Source of the DNA: Actinomycetales bacterium
GTDB lineage: Bacteria; Actinomycetota; Actinomycetes; Nanopelagicales; Nanopelagicaceae
Assembly: GCA_018970885.1 (NCBI GenBank)
Contig: JAGWVL010000004.1
Span: forward strand, 1-48,293
Direction: 5' to 3'
Length of the DNA: 48,293 nt
The notes under the pieces were generated by a model, which had not been told where the DNA came from, searched no databases, and worked only from the letters and a program-made list of their open reading frames with translations. How positions within the stretch are numbered: the stretch's first letter is position 1; each line of letters begins with the position of its first letter. Of the stretch, positions 17,161 through 25,902 are shown piece after piece. The position numbers and the translations under genes are program-made.

Positions 17161-17960
17161 GCTAATTCCTGCGAACGATCGCGGGCCGCCTTCATCGCCT
17201 TAGCAACTATTGCATTCAAGTTGTCATTACTAAATGAAGCAAGTGCAGCAGCGGTTGTTCCATTTGGACTAGTTACATTTTCGCGCAAGGTTGTTGCACT
17301 TTTGCCTGATTCATTCAGCAACTTGGCAGCTCCCACGATAGTTTGAATCGTAAGGGTTGTTGCATCTTGATCTGAAAGCCCAAGCTCTTTAGCCCCCGCA
17401 ACCATTGCTTCAACAAAAGCAAAGAAGTAAGCAGGTCCCGAACCACTTGTTGCAGTTACGGCATCCTGCAGATCTTCAGATACCTCAATAACCTTGCCCG
17501 TTGCACCTAGAAAACCAAGAACAAAATCACGTTGAGCAGCTGTGACACCTGCACCCATTGACGCTGCTGCCATGCCTTGTGCAACCAAGGTAGGAGTATT
17601 TGGCATAACTCGAATGACTGGATTACCAGTTCCAAGGCCATTGCTAATAAATGAGATTGTCTTACCGGCAGCAAAGGTGATCACTACAGATGATGGATTG
17701 ATCGAGTCCTTAATCTCCATTAAAACCGATGCCATATCTTGAGGTTTAACTACCAACAACAAGGCATCTGCATCAGCAACATTCGAGGTTAACGGTGCGG
17801 CATTAATTAAATACTTTGAAACCAGCTCTTGCGCACGATCTTCTCGCTTTTCAGAGATAGTAATTCGATCAGGGTCAACACCAGATGAAATCAAAGCGGC
17901 AATAAGGGCCTCACCCATTACACCGGCACCGATAACGGCAACCTTTGATTGCTGATTCAT
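17157..17960 (-). CDS. proC: pyrroline-5-carboxylate reductase (ProC)
   Basis: Cytosolic enzyme that reduces 1-pyrroline-5-carboxylate to proline with NAD(P)H. The 267 residues show the Rossmann start VAVIGAGVMGEALIAALI, the segment VIRVMPNTPTLVAQGM, and the C-terminal P5CR signature region SGSGPAYFFAFVEAM with LRENVTSPNGTTAAAL. Transcription probably starts at its ATG from the box at 17967-17972. The secreted protein downstream overlaps it by four bases. The proC-bS22 neighbourhood is conserved in mycobacteria, where a BldC-type regulator lies between; no such gene is seen here. Confidence 0.95.
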   Translation of the reverse strand: MNQQSKVAVIGAGVMGEALIAALISSGVDPDRITISEKREDRAQELVSKYLINAAPLTSNVADADALLLVVKPQDMASVLMEIKDSINPSSVVITFAAGKTISFISNGLGTGNPVIRVMPNTPTLVAQGMAAASMGAGVTAAQRDFVLGFLGATGKVIEVSEDLQDAVTATSGSGPAYFFAFVEAMVAGAKELGLSDQDATTLTIQTIVGAAKLLNESGKSATTLRENVTSPNGTTAAALASFSNDNLNAIVAKAMKAARDRSQELA

Positions 17961-17966
17961 GTATGA

Positions 17967-17972
17967 AGTCTA
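17967..17972 (-). promoter_or_regulatory. leaderless -10 box TAGACT for proC
   Basis: On the minus strand TAGACT is followed by six bases and the ATG at 17960. It shares bases with the plus-strand TATCCT at 17971-17976 in front of the divergent gene. Confidence 0.65.
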
Positions 17973-17999
17973 TCCTTTATGCCTGTAGGCTCTGCGACT

Positions 18000-18812
18000 A
18001 TGTCAGAAGTTAAAGCAGGATTTGCGCGTGATTGGGTTGAGTTTTTTGACCCCAATGATGCAGAGACAATTTTTAAGTGCGATCTCACTTGGTTAACTTC
18101 CTATTGGACTTGTATTTATGGCGATGGCTGCCAAGGTGTCTTTAAGAGTCAACCAAATTCAGGGTGTTGCACTGAAGGTGCGATGTACACCGACAAAGCT
18201 GATGAGGAGCGAACAATCAAAGCCGCTGCTTATCTGACACCAGAAATGTGGCAGTTCTATAACGAGGCTCGTCCCAAGAAGCCCGGCGGAGAGCTACGAA
18301 TTTCGGAAAAAGATGAGGATGGTGAACGCAAAACTCGTCGCGTCGAAGATGGTTGTATTTTTCTAAACCGTAAAGGTTATGAAGCTGAAGGTTTCACGGG
18401 AACATTTGGTTGCGTCCTGCACCATGTTGCACAGCGCGATGGAAAACACTTTGCTGATACAAAGCCCGACGTGTGCTGGCAGTTGCCATTGCGTCGTAGC
18501 TATGAAACTCGCGAATACGGAGAACGTGAATACACCGTAACTGTAATTGGTGAGTATGAGCGTCTTGCCTGGGGCGATGGAGGCGAAGATTTTGATTGGT
18601 ACTGCACAAGCAATAGCGATGCCCACGTCGGCACAGAGCCTGTGTACATTTCCAACAAATATGAACTTGAGCTCTTGATGGGCAAGGATGCATACGCCGA
18701 GTTAGCGCGTTTGTGTGATCTCAGAATGGAACACATTCGCGATTCTGCAGCACGCTCACTTCCACTATTTATCATTCAGCATCCAGCAACATTGGCTGCC
18801 CAGAAGAAATAG
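18000..18812 (+). CDS. Cys-rich conserved protein, YkgJ/DUF3109-like
   Basis: A protein of about 270 residues with two Cys/His clusters. The first reads CIYGDGCQG then GCCTEGAMY near residues 31-57; the second reads GCIFLNRKGYE, FGCVLHH and PDVCWQLPLR near residues 115-165. This spacing resembles YkgJ/UPF0153 and DUF3109 proteins, which are thought to bind zinc or an iron-sulfur cluster. The exact family is uncertain. The ATG at 18000 is preferred because TAGGCT lies eight bases upstream and the product then begins MSEVKAGFARDW; the ATG at 17979 would add seven residues. Function unknown. Confidence 0.6.
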   Translation: MSEVKAGFARDWVEFFDPNDAETIFKCDLTWLTSYWTCIYGDGCQGVFKSQPNSGCCTEGAMYTDKADEERTIKAAAYLTPEMWQFYNEARPKKPGGELRISEKDEDGERKTRRVEDGCIFLNRKGYEAEGFTGTFGCVLHHVAQRDGKHFADTKPDVCWQLPLRRSYETREYGEREYTVTVIGEYERLAWGDGGEDFDWYCTSNSDAHVGTEPVYISNKYELELLMGKDAYAELARLCDLRMEHIRDSAARSLPLFIIQHPATLAAQKK

Positions 18813-18826
18813 TCAGCCCCTTGTCA

Positions 18827-18832
18827 TAGGGT
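18827..18832 (+). promoter_or_regulatory. leaderless -10 box TAGGGT for radA operon
   Basis: TAGGGT, six bases, then the ATG at 18839. It should drive radA, mutY and the GNAT gene as one transcript. Confidence 0.65.
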
Positions 18833-18838
18833 TACCTC

Positions 18839-20206
18839 ATGGCCAAGGTTGAAAAAGATCCATTCCGCTGCACTGAGTGCGGTTGGACCTCCCAAAAATG
18901 GGTTGGTCGCTGCGGAGAATGCCAGGCGTGGGGCGCGGTTGAAGAGATCGCAGCGCCTAAAAAACTTTCACTAGTTGCTGGAAATGTAACCACGAAAGCA
19001 ACACCTATTGGTGATGTGGATCTTTCCGCTGCACACGCACGTGCAACTGGTGTATCGGAGTTAGATCGTGTTCTAGGAGGTGGATTAGTACCTGGAGCTG
19101 CGATTTTGCTTGCTGGCGAACCTGGTGTTGGTAAATCAACGCTGTTACTTTCAGTTGCAGCTCAAACCGCAGCAAAGGGAATTCCTGCTTTATATATCAG
19201 CGGTGAAGAGTCGGCATCGCAGGTGCGACTTCGCGCAGAGCGAATCAAAGCTATTGATGCTCAATTATTTCTCGCCTCTGAAACAGATCTAGGCGCAGTC
19301 ATCGCACATATCGATGCGGTTAAACCACAACTAGTAATTATCGACTCGGTTCAAACAATTGGTAGCTCTACAGCAGATGGCGCACCTGGTGGTGTAACCC
19401 AAGTACGTGAAGTAGCAGGTGCATTAATTCGTATTTGTAAAGATCGTGATATCACATTACTTCTTGTAGGACATGTAACTAAGGATGGGTCAATTGCCGG
19501 ACCACGTTTACTTGAACACATCGTTGATGTGGTGTTGCAGTTTGAAGGAGAGCGTCATTCACGACTTCGCTTAATCCGTGCGATCAAAAACCGTTTTGGC
19601 GCTTCAGATGAGGTTGGCTGTTTTGATCTCAGTGATACCGGAATTGAATCTGTATTAGATCCAACTGGTTTGTTTACTTCGCGTCATGCAGAACCTGTTC
19701 CCGGAACTTGTGTGACCGTTACCCTCGAAGGTCGTCGGCCATTACTTGCCGAGATTCAAGCGCTCGTTTCTGCAGGACGAGAAAATGATTATGGAAATGC
19801 ACGCCGAGTTGTCTCTGGTTTAGATTCAGCACGCACATCTATGACACTTGCAGTTCTTGAGCTTCGCGCACATATTCGTGTTGGCGGAAGAGATGTGTAT
19901 GCGGCAACAGTTGGTGGCATGAAAATGACAGAGCCAGCCGCTGATTTAGCCCTGGCCTTGGCTGTGGCATCTGCAGCAAAGGGCCTTGCGCTGCCTGCAG
20001 ATCTCGTTGCAATTGGCGAAGTTGGATTAGCGGGTGAAATCCGCAAGGTAAGTGGTGTAACTCGCAGACTTCAAGAGGCCTATCGCCTTGGCTTTAAGCG
20101 CGCATTAGTTCCAACAGGTTCAGATACAAAGATCGATGGCATGGAGATCGTTGAGGTTTCACGTTTAGATGCCGCACTAAAACGGGTAAAAATCACCGGC
20201 GAATGA
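18839..20206 (+). CDS. radA: DNA repair protein RadA (Sms)
   Basis: Bacterial RadA, a RecA-like branch-migration helicase in homologous recombination. The 455 residues show the N-terminal C4 zinc finger CTECGWTSQKWVGRCGEC (residues 9-26), Walker A GEPGVGKST (about 93-101), Walker B LVIIDSVQT, the RadA-specific KNRFG (about 250-254) and a C-terminal Lon-protease-like domain (GGMKMTEPAADLALALA). It overlaps mutY by four bases (ATGA). The radA-mutY association is also seen in mycobacteria, though less tightly. Confidence 0.96.
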   Translation: MAKVEKDPFRCTECGWTSQKWVGRCGECQAWGAVEEIAAPKKLSLVAGNVTTKATPIGDVDLSAAHARATGVSELDRVLGGGLVPGAAILLAGEPGVGKSTLLLSVAAQTAAKGIPALYISGEESASQVRLRAERIKAIDAQLFLASETDLGAVIAHIDAVKPQLVIIDSVQTIGSSTADGAPGGVTQVREVAGALIRICKDRDITLLLVGHVTKDGSIAGPRLLEHIVDVVLQFEGERHSRLRLIRAIKNRFGASDEVGCFDLSDTGIESVLDPTGLFTSRHAEPVPGTCVTVTLEGRRPLLAEIQALVSAGRENDYGNARRVVSGLDSARTSMTLAVLELRAHIRVGGRDVYAATVGGMKMTEPAADLALALAVASAAKGLALPADLVAIGEVGLAGEIRKVSGVTRRLQEAYRLGFKRALVPTGSDTKIDGMEIVEVSRLDAALKRVKITGE

Positions 20207-21054
20207 GTTCGTTAGAAAAACCAATTCTGGCTTGGTTTAAGAAAAACAAAAGAGAACTTCCATGGCGTGACACATCACCGTGGGGTGTCATGGTGAGTGA
20301 GTACATGTTGCAACAAACGCCAGTCAATCGCGTTCTTCCCACATGGTATGAATGGATGGAGCGTTGGCCAACTCCGAAAGATTTAGCGAAGGCAACACCT
20401 GCACAGGTTATAACCGCTTGGGGACGGTTGGGATATCCACGTCGAGCACTTCGCTTACATGCAGCTGCGCAAATCATCGCTGAAGATTTCAACAATAAAG
20501 TTCCCGAGGATCAAGAAACCTTGCAACTGCTGCCCGGTATCGGTGAGTACACCGCTGCTGCGATTGCAGCCTTTGCTTATGAACAACGATCTTTAGTTAT
20601 GGATATAAACATTAGACGTCTACTTGTTCGCGCAATTGATGGAGAAGAACATCCAAAACCAGCACCGACTGCGCACGAGAAAGCACAACGACTAGCGGTA
20701 CTTCCAGAAAAAAATGCGCATGTATGGGCTGCTGCAACTATGGAGCTCGGTGCACTCGTGTGCACCTCCAAGAATCCATCATGTGAACGCTGTCCGATCA
20801 TCGGTCAATGCCAATGGCGAAAAAACGGTTATCCAAAAACTGGATTGATTAGAAAATCACAAGATTGGCATGGCACCGATCGCAAATGTCGCGGAACAAT
20901 TGTTCAAGCATTACGCGAGAATGAATCACTGACGGAATCTGCAATTAAAAAACTGTGGCCCGATGAATCCCAGGTCGAAAAAGCAGTAAAAACACTGCTT
21001 GCAGACCAACTAATTCAGGCACTTCCCCGTCGTCGCTATAGACTGCCGCAATGA
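20203..21054 (+). CDS. mutY: A/G-specific adenine glycosylase (MutY)
   Basis: Base-excision repair glycosylase that removes A mispaired with 8-oxoguanine. The 283 residues contain LPWRD, the catalytic-pocket segment VSEYMLQQTPV, the helix-hairpin-helix LLPGIGEYTAAAI with catalytic Asp in VMDINIRRLL, and the 4Fe-4S loop C-x6-C-x2-C-x5-C (CTSKNPSCERCPIIGQC). The C-terminal NUDIX-like 8-oxoguanine domain of longer MutY proteins is absent; only about 60 residues with a winged-helix look follow the cluster. Coupled to radA and GNAT by four-base overlaps on both sides. Confidence 0.93.
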   Translation: MSSLEKPILAWFKKNKRELPWRDTSPWGVMVSEYMLQQTPVNRVLPTWYEWMERWPTPKDLAKATPAQVITAWGRLGYPRRALRLHAAAQIIAEDFNNKVPEDQETLQLLPGIGEYTAAAIAAFAYEQRSLVMDINIRRLLVRAIDGEEHPKPAPTAHEKAQRLAVLPEKNAHVWAAATMELGALVCTSKNPSCERCPIIGQCQWRKNGYPKTGLIRKSQDWHGTDRKCRGTIVQALRENESLTESAIKKLWPDESQVEKAVKTLLADQLIQALPRRRYRLPQ

Positions 21055-21518
21055 TTCGTTACGCCCGTAAGGAAGATGCACCTCGTATTCATCAGTTGAT
21101 TAAAGATTTAGCTGAGTACGAGAAAGCACCGCTTGAGGCAAAGGCAACGATTCAACAAATTGAAGAGACATTCTTTGGTGATAATCCGGTTGCTTACTGC
21201 CACGTTGCAGAGGACAACGGATTGGTTGTTGGAATCTCTATCTGGTTTCTTAATTACTCAACGTGGATAGGCAAGCCTGGAATCTATCTTGAAGATCTCT
21301 ACGTTGATCCCGCTTACCGAAACAAGGGATACGGGTTAGCTTTCCTGAAAGAGTTAGGAAAGATCTGCGTAGAACGCGATTATGAAAGATTGCAGTGGTG
21401 GGTTCTAGATTGGAACCAACCAAGCATCGACTTCTACATCTCATTAGGCGCAGTGCCCATGGATGAGTGGACGGTGTATCGCGTTAGCGGAGATGCTTTG
21501 AAGAAGTTGGGTTCTTAA
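21051..21518 (+). CDS. GNAT family N-acetyltransferase
   Basis: A 155-residue Gcn5-related acetyltransferase. The acetyl-CoA loop reads DLYVDPAYRNKGYGLAFLKEL, preceded by the beta4 segment GKPGIYLEDL and followed by WVLDWNQPSIDFYISLGA. The whole pattern, including the paired Trp-Trp and YEKAP near the N-terminus, resembles the diamine (spermidine/thialysine) acetyltransferase subgroup, so a polyamine or lysine-like substrate is a reasonable guess. Overlaps mutY by four bases. Its TAA stop shares the palindrome TTAA with the convergent protease gene. Confidence 0.85.
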   Translation: MIRYARKEDAPRIHQLIKDLAEYEKAPLEAKATIQQIEETFFGDNPVAYCHVAEDNGLVVGISIWFLNYSTWIGKPGIYLEDLYVDPAYRNKGYGLAFLKELGKICVERDYERLQWWVLDWNQPSIDFYISLGAVPMDEWTVYRVSGDALKKLGS

Positions 21519-23146
21519 GCTTTTTCAATTTTAACTACATCTCCAAAAGTTCCAGATTCAACAACTGTTATCTTGAAACCATTTGAAATCACCGATTCCC
21601 CCTCTCTTAAGGGTGCTTGCGATAGAAAGAATGGTGGTTGATTTGGGTTTCTATTAGTGGGCAAAATCAATTTCAAGCCGAGGCCGTGCCCGACAACTTC
21701 CAAATCAACTACATAAGGAAGTACGCCTTCACTCGCCTTAGAAATTTTGTAATACAAACCTGCCGCCCGGATAGATTCCAGAACTATTCCTTTGGTTTGT
21801 GAAATTGGAACAACTATTAGTTTCTTTTGATTGCTTTTTACGCTAGATGGCACAATCCAACGTGTTGTTGTTTGATTCGGATTAACGCAATGAATTTGTG
21901 AATCTGTTATGAATCCTAAAATCCATTTTTCCCACGCTGATAAGTCGCCGCCATATGGGGTCATCAGAGTCCATTGACCCATTCCATACTCAGTGTTTAT
22001 GTCCCGCTTGGTGTCTCCATAGTGATCATCTAATCCAAACCCTGAGTGATACAACTCATGAATCCACCAGAACGGGCTTAAAAAGTTTGCGAACTTAACC
22101 GTTTCCAAACCAGACGTAGTAAATGGATACATCGTCGATCCATGTCTTATTACTCCCTCTTGAGTTGAAAAATTCTTCAAGCTTCCTTGCTGAAAATTCA
22201 CAAGGGGAGTTCCTGGAGGCACTACAACAATTACCAGATTTGCTCCACTGAAGTTAATTTTTGAATCAACTACTTGAACTAAGTCTTTAACAAATTTCAC
22301 ATGCTCAGGACTATCGTGTCGCTTCTCATGTTCAATATTGTAGCTAGACACTTTGTTCGGAAATTCGATGTAACTTTCTGGATATCTAATTTCAACAGAT
22401 GATTCACCATCTGAAGAGTACTTTGCCCAGGCTGATAAGACATCGGTGTAGCGACTATAATCTTCTTGAGGAGAGTTCTTAGGTCTTTCAGTGTCACTTG
22501 AATAGATTGGGACAATTTGCACAGTCATTTTTGGTCCTGGAATCTTTGATGAGTTTAAATATTGCACTCTGCTGAGCTCAAACAGATTCAAGAATCCGCG
22601 TTGATTGTTACTCGTACTAGGTTCACTTATTTCGCAATTCTTAATTGCTAAGTCTGCGTTGGAATCTAGGACTGTTATAGGTCTTTTAGTTCCTAATTCA
22701 TACTTTGCGATTCTATATATTCCAGAGCAATAGTTCTTTTGAGAATACGCTGTTTGTAAATCCATGAAATACTGTGGCAAATCACTTTCTAAATCACATG
22801 GCCCCGAATATTGATTTATATATCCAAGATCTGTTGAGCGTACGTTGCTCCAGTCGCGAGTCGTTGGGGTTGGTGTTGGTGTCGGAGTTGACGTTGGCGC
22901 TGGAACAACTGTTTGGGTCGGAGTTGGTGTAGGAGAAGCCACTGGCGCAGGTTTTGGTACCGCAACACCTTTGTTCCAAACTAACTTCTTTCCACTCTTT
23001 ACACATGTGTACTTCTTGCCGTTGTAAGTTGAAGTTGCCCCAACCTTTGTGCATTTACTTCCAGGTGTCACTGCAGCAACTGATAACTGTGCGGTTACCA
23101 ATGAAAGGGAAAGAACCGCGACTAAGCCTGCAAGAAGTTTGCGCAT
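21515..23146 (-). CDS. secreted M6-like metalloprotease with N-terminal Cys-pair module
   Basis: A 543-residue exported protein. The signal peptide MRKLLAGLVAVLSLSLVTA is followed by a short module with two cysteines (about 32 and 48) around NGKKYTCVKSGKKLVWNKG, then a Pro/Thr linker (about 61-96). The protease domain has WWIHELYHSGFGLDDHYGD near residues 360-378 (HExxH plus downstream Asp) and GMGQWTLMTPYGG, the layout of M6/InhA peptidases. The first zinc-motif Gly is replaced by Phe. The start was set at 23146 by a TACCGT box six bases upstream. Substrate unknown. Confidence 0.75.
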   Translation of the reverse strand: MRKLLAGLVAVLSLSLVTAQLSVAAVTPGSKCTKVGATSTYNGKKYTCVKSGKKLVWNKGVAVPKPAPVASPTPTPTQTVVPAPTSTPTPTPTPTTRDWSNVRSTDLGYINQYSGPCDLESDLPQYFMDLQTAYSQKNYCSGIYRIAKYELGTKRPITVLDSNADLAIKNCEISEPSTSNNQRGFLNLFELSRVQYLNSSKIPGPKMTVQIVPIYSSDTERPKNSPQEDYSRYTDVLSAWAKYSSDGESSVEIRYPESYIEFPNKVSSYNIEHEKRHDSPEHVKFVKDLVQVVDSKINFSGANLVIVVVPPGTPLVNFQQGSLKNFSTQEGVIRHGSTMYPFTTSGLETVKFANFLSPFWWIHELYHSGFGLDDHYGDTKRDINTEYGMGQWTLMTPYGGDLSAWEKWILGFITDSQIHCVNPNQTTTRWIVPSSVKSNQKKLIVVPISQTKGIVLESIRAAGLYYKISKASEGVLPYVVDLEVVGHGLGLKLILPTNRNPNQPPFFLSQAPLREGESVISNGFKITVVESGTFGDVVKIEKA

Positions 23147-23152
23147 TGCATT

Positions 23153-23158
23153 ACGGTA
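23153..23158 (-). promoter_or_regulatory. leaderless -10 box TACCGT for the M6-like protease
   Basis: TACCGT, six bases, then the ATG at 23146 on the minus strand. A TTCACT hexamer 17 bases further upstream could serve as -35, and it falls inside the clpC terminator hairpin. Confidence 0.6.
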
Positions 23159-23162
23159 AAGC

Positions 23163-23194
23163 AAAAACCTCGCCTAGTGAACAACTAGACGAGG
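23163..23194 (-). terminator. Rho-independent terminator of clpC
   Basis: On the minus strand an 11-base-pair stem (one G-U pair, CCTCGTCTAGT against ACTAGGCGAGG) with a five-base loop is followed directly by TTTTT. It begins 16 bases after the clpC stop at 23211. This is the clearest intrinsic terminator in the window. Confidence 0.9.
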
Positions 23195-23210
23195 TAATTG
23201 CGGTCAATAA

Positions 23211-25712
23211 CTAAGCGGTAGGCGCTTCTGCAAGATCCTCAGGAGTATCAGGCAGTGATGCCTTTGGTGCTCCCTTAAATGTGAATACAGCTTCAGCGCC
23301 GACACCTTCAACATCTACAACGATGATCTCGCCAGCCTTGAGCTCACCAAACAAGATGCGCTCTGACAATGAGTCTTCGATCTCGCGTTGGATCACACGG
23401 CGCAATGGACGTGCACCCAACAATGGATCGTAGCCACGCTCTGCAAGAAGATCCTTCGCAGCAGGTGTGAGCTCAATGCCCATGTCCTTTGCTTGCAAAC
23501 GATCATCAAGGTTCTTAAGCATGAGATCAACGATCTGAATGATCTGTGGCTTAGTCAACTGGTGGAAGACGATGATGTCATCGATACGGTTGAGGAACTC
23601 AGGGCGGAAGTGTGATTTAAGTTCATCACTTACCTTGCCCTTCATACGCTCATAATTTGTTAGATCATCATCAGAGTTGGCAAAGCCCAGCCCGAGTGAC
23701 TTAGAGATGTCACGGGTACCAAGGTTTGTTGTCATGATGATGACGGTGTTCTTGAAATCTACTGTTCGGCCCTGTGCATCGGTCAGACGTCCATCTTCAA
23801 GTACTTGTAGAAGTGAGTTGAAGATATCTGGGTGTGCCTTTTCGATCTCATCAAAGAGAACTACTGAGAATGGACGACGACGGACCTTTTCGGTGAGCTG
23901 TCCACCCTCGTCATAGCCGACATACCCTGGAGGTGCACCGAACAAACGTGATGCGGTGTGACGCTCTGAGTACTCAGACATATCAAGTTGAATCAATGCA
24001 TCCTGATCACCAAACAAGAATGATGCAAGAGTGCGTGAAAGCTCGGTCTTACCAACACCTGAAGGACCAGCAAAGATAAATGAACCGCCTGGACGACGTG
24101 GATCCTTTAGACCTGCGCGAGTACGACGGATTGCTTGTGACAACGCTTTAATCGCTTGATCCTGTCCGATAACACGGTTGTGTAGTTCATCCTCCATGCG
24201 AAGCAGACGCGCTGTCTCTTCTTCAGTTAGTTTGAATACAGGAATACCAGTCGAAAGAGAAAGTACCTGTGCAATGAGTTCTTCATCAACCTCGGTGACT
24301 TTATCTAGATCTGTGGCCTTCCAATTCTTCTCAGCCTCATGCTTTTCTGCGATTAAGTTCTTCTCTTTATCGCGCAAAGTTGCAGCTAATTCAAAATCTT
24401 GTCCGTCAATTGCAGACTCTTTTTCCTTACGAGCACTTGCAATCTTGTCATCAAACTCGCGTAGCTCTGCAGGGGCTGTCATGCGCTTAATGCGAAGGCG
24501 TGATCCTGCTTCATCAATAAGGTCGATCGCCTTATCCGGTAAGAAACGATCTGAAACATAACGATCAGCCATGTTTGCAGCAGCTGCGAGCGCGCCATCG
24601 GTGATTGATACCCGGTGGTGAGTTTCGTATCTGTCGCGTAGACCCTTCAAAATCTCTATGGTGTGAGCTACTGATGGCTCTTTCACCTGGATTGGTTGGA
24701 AGCGGCGCTCGAGGGCTGCATCCTTCTCTACATGCTTGCGGTACTCATCAAGTGTTGTTGCACCAATTGTTTGTAGCTCACCGCGTGCAAGCATTGGCTT
24801 AAGGATACTTGCGGCATCAATCGCACCTTCTGCAGCTCCTGCGCCTACAAGTGTGTGAATCTCATCGATAAAGAGAATGATGTCACCACGAGTTTTGATC
24901 TCCTTGAGAACCTTCTTGAGGCGCTCTTCAAAATCTCCACGGTAACGAGAACCAGCAACTAAGGCACCTAGATCAAGTGAGTAAAGCTGCTTATCCTTCA
25001 AAGTTTCTGGAACATCATTCTTGTAAATGGCTTGTGCAAGACCTTCAACAACCGCAGTCTTACCAACACCTGGTTCACCTATAAGAACTGGATTGTTCTT
25101 TGTTCGACGTGAAAGAACCTGCATCACACGTTCGATCTCATTTTCACGACCAATAACTGGATCTAGTTTTCCTTCACGTGCTGCCTGTGTCAGATTGCGA
25201 CCAAATTGATCAAGTACTAATGATGTAGATGGAGTGCCTTCTGCCGGTCCTCCAGTTTGTACAGCTTCCTTGCCCTGGTAACCAGAGAGAAGTTGAATAA
25301 CTTGTTGACGAACACGATTCAGGTCTGCGCCAAGCTTTACAAGAACCTGTGCTGCAACTCCTTCACCTTCGCGGATTAAACCAAGAAGGATGTGCTCTGT
25401 TCCAATGTAGTTGTGACCTAACTGCAACGCTTCGCGAAGTGAGAGTTCAAGAACCTTTTTAGCGCGCGGAGTAAATGGAATGTGGCCACTTGGAGCCTGC
25501 TGTCCTTGACCGATGATCTCTTCTACTTGCGCGCGAACGCCTTCAAGTGAGATTCCAAGAGATTCCAACCCCTTAGCTGCCACGCCCTCGCCTTCATGGA
25601 TTAAACCTAAAAGAATGTGCTCGGTGCCGATGTAGTTGTGATTGAGCATGCGTGCTTCTTCTTGGGCCAGCACGACAACGCGACGGGCTCGGTCGGTAAA
25701 GCGCTCAAACAT
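23211..25712 (-). CDS. clpC: ATP-dependent Clp protease ATP-binding subunit ClpC
   Basis: Class I AAA+ unfoldase that feeds proteins to the ClpP peptidase in the cytosol. The start is at 25712, giving [20 protein letters not shown], the standard ClpC N-terminus; the longer frame upstream lacks homology. AAAGGAG lies nine to ten bases upstream. The 833 residues comprise two Clp-N repeats ([21 protein letters not shown], and again about 75 residues on), AAA-1 Walker [10 protein letters not shown], the UVR/M domain ([13 protein letters not shown]), AAA-2 Walker [10 protein letters not shown], and the C-terminal D2-small domain. ClpC1-type, normally essential in actinobacteria. Followed by a strong terminator. 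Confidence 0.97.
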   Translation of the reverse strand: MFERFTDRARRVVVLAQEEARMLNHNYIGTEHILLGLIHEGEGVAAKGLESLGISLEGVRAQVEEIIGQGQQAPSGHIPFTPRAKKVLELSLREALQLGHNYIGTEHILLGLIREGEGVAAQVLVKLGADLNRVRQQVIQLLSGYQGKEAVQTGGPAEGTPSTSLVLDQFGRNLTQAAREGKLDPVIGRENEIERVMQVLSRRTKNNPVLIGEPGVGKTAVVEGLAQAIYKNDVPETLKDKQLYSLDLGALVAGSRYRGDFEERLKKVLKEIKTRGDIILFIDEIHTLVGAGAAEGAIDAASILKPMLARGELQTIGATTLDEYRKHVEKDAALERRFQPIQVKEPSVAHTIEILKGLRDRYETHHRVSITDGALAAAANMADRYVSDRFLPDKAIDLIDEAGSRLRIKRMTAPAELREFDDKIASARKEKESAIDGQDFELAATLRDKEKNLIAEKHEAEKNWKATDLDKVTEVDEELIAQVLSLSTGIPVFKLTEEETARLLRMEDELHNRVIGQDQAIKALSQAIRRTRAGLKDPRRPGGSFIFAGPSGVGKTELSRTLASFLFGDQDALIQLDMSEYSERHTASRLFGAPPGYVGYDEGGQLTEKVRRRPFSVVLFDEIEKAHPDIFNSLLQVLEDGRLTDAQGRTVDFKNTVIIMTTNLGTRDISKSLGLGFANSDDDLTNYERMKGKVSDELKSHFRPEFLNRIDDIIVFHQLTKPQIIQIVDLMLKNLDDRLQAKDMGIELTPAAKDLLAERGYDPLLGARPLRRVIQREIEDSLSERILFGELKAGEIIVVDVEGVGAEAVFTFKGAPKASLPDTPEDLAEAPTA

Positions 25713-25885
25713 GGGTGGTGCTCCTTTGGATCGTTTCTTCGTTAAGCCTAATACCTGCGGGCCTACGCTCGCGAGGCGGAATGCTTCCAACTTTTACAAC
25801 CCCAAATGTGGCGGGGTTATGCCCGAAAATAGAGTAAATCTGGGCCTTTACAGCTTTTTGAGCAATTCTCTGGGCTGCAAATTGC
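25713..25885 (-). promoter_or_regulatory. clpC upstream region with inverted repeats
   Basis: The 173-base spacer between argA and clpC is long for this window. It holds an AACCCC/GGGGTT inverted repeat (25798-25803 and 25813-25818), the palindrome CTCGCGAG at 25768-25775 inside a GC-rich patch, TAGGCT and TACTCT -10-like boxes on the minus strand, and a duplicate of the argA 3' end. It probably contains the clpC promoter and a stress operator. No CIRCE element and no exact ClgR spacing was found. Confidence 0.4.
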
Positions 25886-25902
25886 TTACAGCTTTTTGAG
25901 CA
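25848..25902. repeat. 17-base direct repeat duplicating the argA 3' end
   Basis: The 17 bases TTACAGCTTTTTGAGCA occur at 25848-25864 and again, 38 bases on, at 25886-25902, where they encode the argA C-terminus Met-Leu-Lys-Lys-Leu-stop on the minus strand. The intervening 21 bases are not repeated. It looks like a small duplication scar. Confidence 0.7.

Noticed and set aside
22850-22950. Short repeats of GTTGG/GGTGTTGG type resembling a repeat array
   Set aside because: They encode the Pro/Thr linker of the M6-like protease on the minus strand; there are no spacers, so not CRISPR.
25768-25775. ClgR-type or CIRCE operator upstream of clpC
   Set aside because: The palindrome CTCGCGAG is real, but CGC and GCG are spaced two, three or seven bases apart, not the five of the ClgR consensus as I recall it, and no CIRCE repeat is present.
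25713-25790. N-terminal extension of ClpC
   Set aside because: The 26 extra residues have no similarity to ClpC, and AAAGGAG marks the ATG at 25712.
25642-25899. Open frame of 85 codons on the plus strand over the clpC start
   Set aside because: It is antisense to clpC and has no recognisable protein features or ribosome site.
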